NCBI GenBank assembly: GCA_004352715.1
Contig: SCFE01000027.1
Coordinates: 2,273,447 to 2,337,446, forward strand
Direction of reading: 5' to 3'
Length of the DNA stretch: 64,000 nucleotides
DNA from: Hofstenia miamia
Lineage: Eukaryota; Xenacoelomorpha; Acoela
Shown: positions 62,202 through 64,000 of the stretch, piece by piece
How the letters are laid out: every line of letters starts with the position of its first letter
Numbering within the stretch: position 1 is the first letter of the stretch
Translations under genes and position numbers: made by a program
The notes under the pieces: model-generated
The model's database searches: none
What the model was told of the DNA's origin: nothing
Seen by the model: only the letters and a program-made list of their open reading frames with translations

Positions 62202-62500
62202 CAGAATATGAAATACTCGAATTTTAATTATTATTTGTTGTTACTATATTTAATATATTTCAAAAACTAAAGACACCTACCATTCTTTGCCATACAAGTA
62301 ACTGTAGAGTTTCGTCTGCTACGGACTATAAGCACAATTTCATTATAAGAAGTTCAAATTATCACGTACCATTTCAATTATTTTATAAAGAGCTAGTCCA
62401 TAGCTCACTTTCAAAGTATCATTTGGATTTGATACCGGACGAATAATGGAATCGTATGTGCAGAACAATTTTTCTTTCAGTTTCTGATTAGTGCTTCCAT
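53660..62500 (-). CDS. Cys-loop receptor subunit, nicotinic type, ten exons, 5' end missing
   Basis: Plasma-membrane ligand-gated channel subunit. Exons 62500-62370, 62325-62281, 57838-57729, 57428-57309, 57264-57142, 56825-56670, 55889-55744, 55699-55590, 55121-54945 and 53875-53660 join with consistent phases and GT-AG sites into 443 residues before TAA; the signal-peptide exon is not found. N-terminal domain: CTYDSIIRPVSNPNDTLKVS, then the family's 45-base exon (DETLQLLVWQ), WKDENLMWDP, SIWFPDIVLY, the Cys-loop CDADVTFFPYDTQTC (13 residues between cysteines) and loop B SWTFD. Loop C lacks the vicinal CC, so it is a non-alpha type subunit. M1 RRPLFFEMNLLVPTVLI; M2 GGKISYAITVFLALVVNLLI with Leu 9'; M3 LMACIVLVTVSLLMTNFVL; an ~105-residue loop ending in the MA helix; M4 RLMLILYAIANVGAVAIMYF. 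The Glu ring at -1' and 20' is missing. Agonist unknown. Confidence 0.88.
54055..54234. mobile_element. 180-bp foldback MITE in receptor intron
   Basis: Inverted ends GTAGTAAAATACCGCGACAAG and its partner CTTGTCGCGGTCTCTTACTAC, with homology continuing inward for about 70 bases (ACACCCTGAGG and CACCTATGGCT blocks on both arms). No coding frame. A target duplication could not be assigned. It lies in the last intron of the Cys-loop receptor gene. Confidence 0.8.
54386..54930. repeat. tandem duplication (275 and 270 bp) with CCCTAA motifs
   Basis: Copy 1 54386-54660, copy 2 54661-54930; they differ only by one added A in ACAATA(A)TAAATAC and by a 6-base deletion after the T-run. Each unit holds CTAACCCTAATC and CTCTAACCCTAACCC, echoing TTAGGG-type telomere repeats. 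It lies in the intron between 54945 and 53875; copy 2 ends 15 bases from the exon border. Confidence 0.95.
56305..56529. mobile_element. PIF/Harbinger-type MITE, 225 bp
   Basis: Inverted ends GGCCACGGTTAGACTA / TAGTCTAACCGTGGCC are perfect, flanked by TAA at 56302-56304 and 56530-56532. A 3-bp TWA duplication is the PIF/Harbinger hallmark. An inner inverted repeat (CACGTCTAACCACCC and GGGTGGTTAGACGTGC) makes nearly the whole element fold back. It sits in the receptor intron between M1 and M2 exons. A 76-bp relative is at 63724-63799. Confidence 0.88.
57890..58118. repeat. (TA)n microsatellite with 206-base gap
   Basis: TA tracts flank N at 57898-58103, 50 bases upstream of the WKDENL exon of the receptor gene. 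Confidence 0.95.
58350..58372. repeat. (TA)n microsatellite
   Basis: TA array at the 3' boundary of the LINE. Confidence 0.9.
58378..61310 (-). mobile_element. R2/R4-type LINE with C-terminal restriction-like endonuclease, defective
   Basis: Minus strand, about 2.9 kb, GC-richer than its surroundings. N-terminal RT lead at about 60991-60611 with KVNKVLKGIEVYTVTEINRL. RT motifs at 60351-60010: KAPGRDEIHGYRLK, FLIQKDPKKDSEASNFRPI and CLPTTWKLL. This runs straight into YMDDLKMYSSS (about 60010), so the RT core between these motifs is deleted and the frame shifts. After the thumb come the zinc knuckle CRLCKKEAETVDHLIAGC, HDKVGRMVHW, then the restriction-like endonuclease with RRPDIVVVGK, IDIAVPKDR and KEKEKIDKKGEL, ending LRTSRILRKALILPGNW near 58446. 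A TGA replaces the expected Trp before DFKIQTS at about 58820. The 3' end runs into an (AAT)n tail at 58384-58402, as in the R4/Dong group. It lies in a receptor intron, sense to the gene. Confidence 0.88.
59058..59186. other. artefactual gap with duplicated flanks
   Basis: The 30 bases before N (59058-59087) and the 30 after N (59157-59186) are identical, starting TATATGCTTCTTCACCCAG. The two contig ends overlap and the LINE reading frame is continuous if they are merged, so the 69-base gap probably does not exist. Confidence 0.9.
61723..61956 (-). CDS. small ORF with signal-peptide-like start, orphan
   Basis: ATG at 61956 opens RNLLNMLIICILIIASQEG, a textbook-looking secretory leader with a basic N-region, hydrophobic core and small residues before the likely cut. 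It is followed by NISDMSTYLLTKFGVDQVYR. The sequence then turns low-complexity (GRGWEGKGGG from a C-run at 61781). A possible donor GTAGTG follows FQDP. It lies inside a receptor intron on the same strand but 3' of the first two recovered exons, so it cannot be their leader. Could be an orphan first exon or chance. Confidence 0.3.
   Translation of the reverse strand: MRNLLNMLIICILIIASQEGYRQNISDMSTYLLTKFGVDQVYRFQDPSSGRGWEGKGGGFELVPQKGKIGLMKNCQL
62167..62199. repeat. (TA)n microsatellite
   Basis: TA array about 80 bases downstream, in gene sense, of the 45-base receptor exon. Confidence 0.9.
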
Positions 62501-62509
62501 CTAAATATT

Positions 62510-63720
62510 TAGCAACATAAATAAAAAATAATAATTCGAAGTGGACCTTATGTATTATAAATTTGTTTTTATCTGACACTAGCGATACAAAATCGAAATT
62601 TGTTTTTCCTTGAAAAGGAAAGTTTAATTGTTGTAAGATTCCCTTAAAGATGAAGTCTTTATTTTTAGATGAGTTTAATTTATTTTACCTCCTCATCTGC
62701 ACATGAAGTACTTAATCAACATCTTCCTCTTCCCAAATCGCGTTTTCTGCTCACTGTTTCCTCAGATGAGATTAAAAAGTTTTGACCATTTTACACATCT
62801 TTAATCTCAGTATATTTCAATAAAATTCTAGTTTTTTACAAAATTTATCCATGCTCGAAATATAAATTATTTCTTTGCACACAAATAACCATTGTAACTA
62901 TCATTTAAAGTCAGTGAAGTTGTCTTTATTAGAATTAAATTGTAATATTAAGGAATAATCTCAAAGCTATTTTTATATTTAATGCAATTTTGTTTCGAAC
63001 TAACTTGGAGATGAAATAAGGGATGAAATTTATGCCTATAGTGAAGCACTTGTATTTTCAATACAGAATAAGTCTACTATTCGTATTTTAATTTTTTACC
63101 AATTTTGTAATAATCTTGTTAAGATTATTTTATAATAGAATATTTTGTGAATTTTTACATCTAATGTTTCTTAAATAAAATTCTAAAATCTTTGAAGTTG
63201 CTTTAAGACTATTTAAAATTTTAAATTTTCTTTAGGAATATGTATAATATTTAAAGTTTCTGTAAGAACATTTGAAATCTTTAAAGTTCCTTTTGGAAAA
63301 TTGAAAATATTTAAAGTTTTTCTAACGAATTTTTGAATATCTTTCTAAATTCTTGCAAAGAAATGTTCAAGAAACTAAAGATTCCTTAATGATTTCAAAG
63401 TATTTTCGACTATGGTCATTTGTTATATTGCAGTAGCAAAATATCCGGTGGCAATCAAAAGAAGTCCATTGCAAATTTAAGGAAAAACTTATATAAAAAT
63501 ACGAATATTAAATATTTTATGAAAAATATAAATTTGAAATGTTAACAGAATTTGTAATTTAGATGAAAGGAATGTTTAGGAGTAAGACTTTATTAAGGTG
63601 TAAGCTTCTAAGCTCATAAATATAGATTTGGCGATAACCGCAGTACCTTTCGAGCCATTACAGTATATAGCGTTGACTTTTGTACTTCTTCGACGTTAGC
63701 GGTGGCAAAATTATTCTGTA
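62510..63720. other. upstream side of the receptor gene, no exon found
   Basis: AT-rich. I looked for a signal-peptide exon ending one base into a codon to join the 62500 exon and found none. The leader exon is probably beyond 64000. Confidence 0.45.
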
Positions 63721-63723
63721 TTA

Positions 63724-63799
63724 GGCTACGGTTAGACTATAGGATTGGTCACGCGTGATCTGTGACATTTTGGTCAAATTCGAACGTCTAACCGTGGCC
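63724..63799. mobile_element. PIF/Harbinger-type mini-MITE, 76 bp
   Basis: Ends GGCTACGGTTAGACTATAGG and CGTCTAACCGTGGCC, flanked by TTA at 63721-63723 and 63800-63802. Terminal sequence matches the 225-bp element at 56305-56529 with one mismatch in the first 15 bases, and TTA also fits TWA. Confidence 0.85.
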
Positions 63800-64000
63800 T
63801 TACGGTAAGTTCTACAAAAATTCATGCCCCGCATGTTTCTATGACAAACTTTAGTCTTTTCTATAAAAATTGGTATTCTTTAAATGAAAAATGTAAGATT
63901 TGGAATTATTAAAAACTACAGACATTCTTCAATTATTTAATTAAAGAAAAATATACTCTCAGATATTCCCTCAATAAGAGCAGTTGCTTAAGAAAATTTT

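Overview
The window is nuclear DNA of an AT-rich, intron-containing animal genome. Evidence for a metazoan is the presence of two split pentameric ligand-gated ion channel genes, a secretory-type histidine acid phosphatase gene, and remnants of animal transposons (Tc1/mariner-type, hAT and PIF/Harbinger MITEs, Penelope-like, Jockey/I-like and R2/R4-type LINEs, Ty3/gypsy). The style (very many TA microsatellites, IS630-Tc1-mariner transposases, insect-like acid phosphatase C-terminus) fits an arthropod or another invertebrate best; the species cannot be read from the sequence. No bacterial operon, rRNA gene or CRISPR array was seen.

Layout. 1-7000: a pentamer-repeat MITE end, a decayed Ty3/gypsy pol on the minus strand (about 1.87-4.2 kb), then AT-rich spacer. 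7002-15709 (+): a complete-looking four-exon acid phosphatase gene whose 6.9-kb third intron holds a decayed ORF of an unknown conserved family, a Penelope-like remnant, a short tandem repeat and a Jockey/I-like LINE remnant. 17245-20442 (-): a divergent, prokaryotic-like pentameric channel gene without the Cys-loop cysteine, all clear exons in phase 0/0, with an unresolved frame problem at M1. 23-34 kb: mostly gene-free, with tRNA-like SINE heads, a Tc1-like element whose half is duplicated across a single N (probable assembly artefact), and a hAT MITE with a clean 8-bp target duplication. 34.3-35.5 kb: a near-complete mariner-type element with TA target duplication. 35.5-44 kb: spacer with a transposase remnant and a hairpin. 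44.1-46.4 kb: LINE with zinc knuckles plus RT, then a Penelope GIY-YIG fragment. 46.4-53.6 kb: spacer, palindrome, Helitron-like candidate. 53660-62500 (-): a canonical Cys-loop receptor subunit gene (nicotinic type), ten exons recovered, 5' exon probably beyond the gap-free part of the window; its introns hold MITEs, a telomere-motif tandem duplication and an R2/R4-type LINE.

The three host genes do not form a pathway. The two receptors lie on the same strand about 33 kb apart and come from very different branches of the same superfamily. The acid phosphatase is an unrelated secreted or lysosomal enzyme. Several apparent oddities (single N duplication at 29262, gap at 59088-59156, duplicate block at 35083) are best explained by assembly joins rather than biology. 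All exon models were made by eye from splice sites, phase and family conservation.
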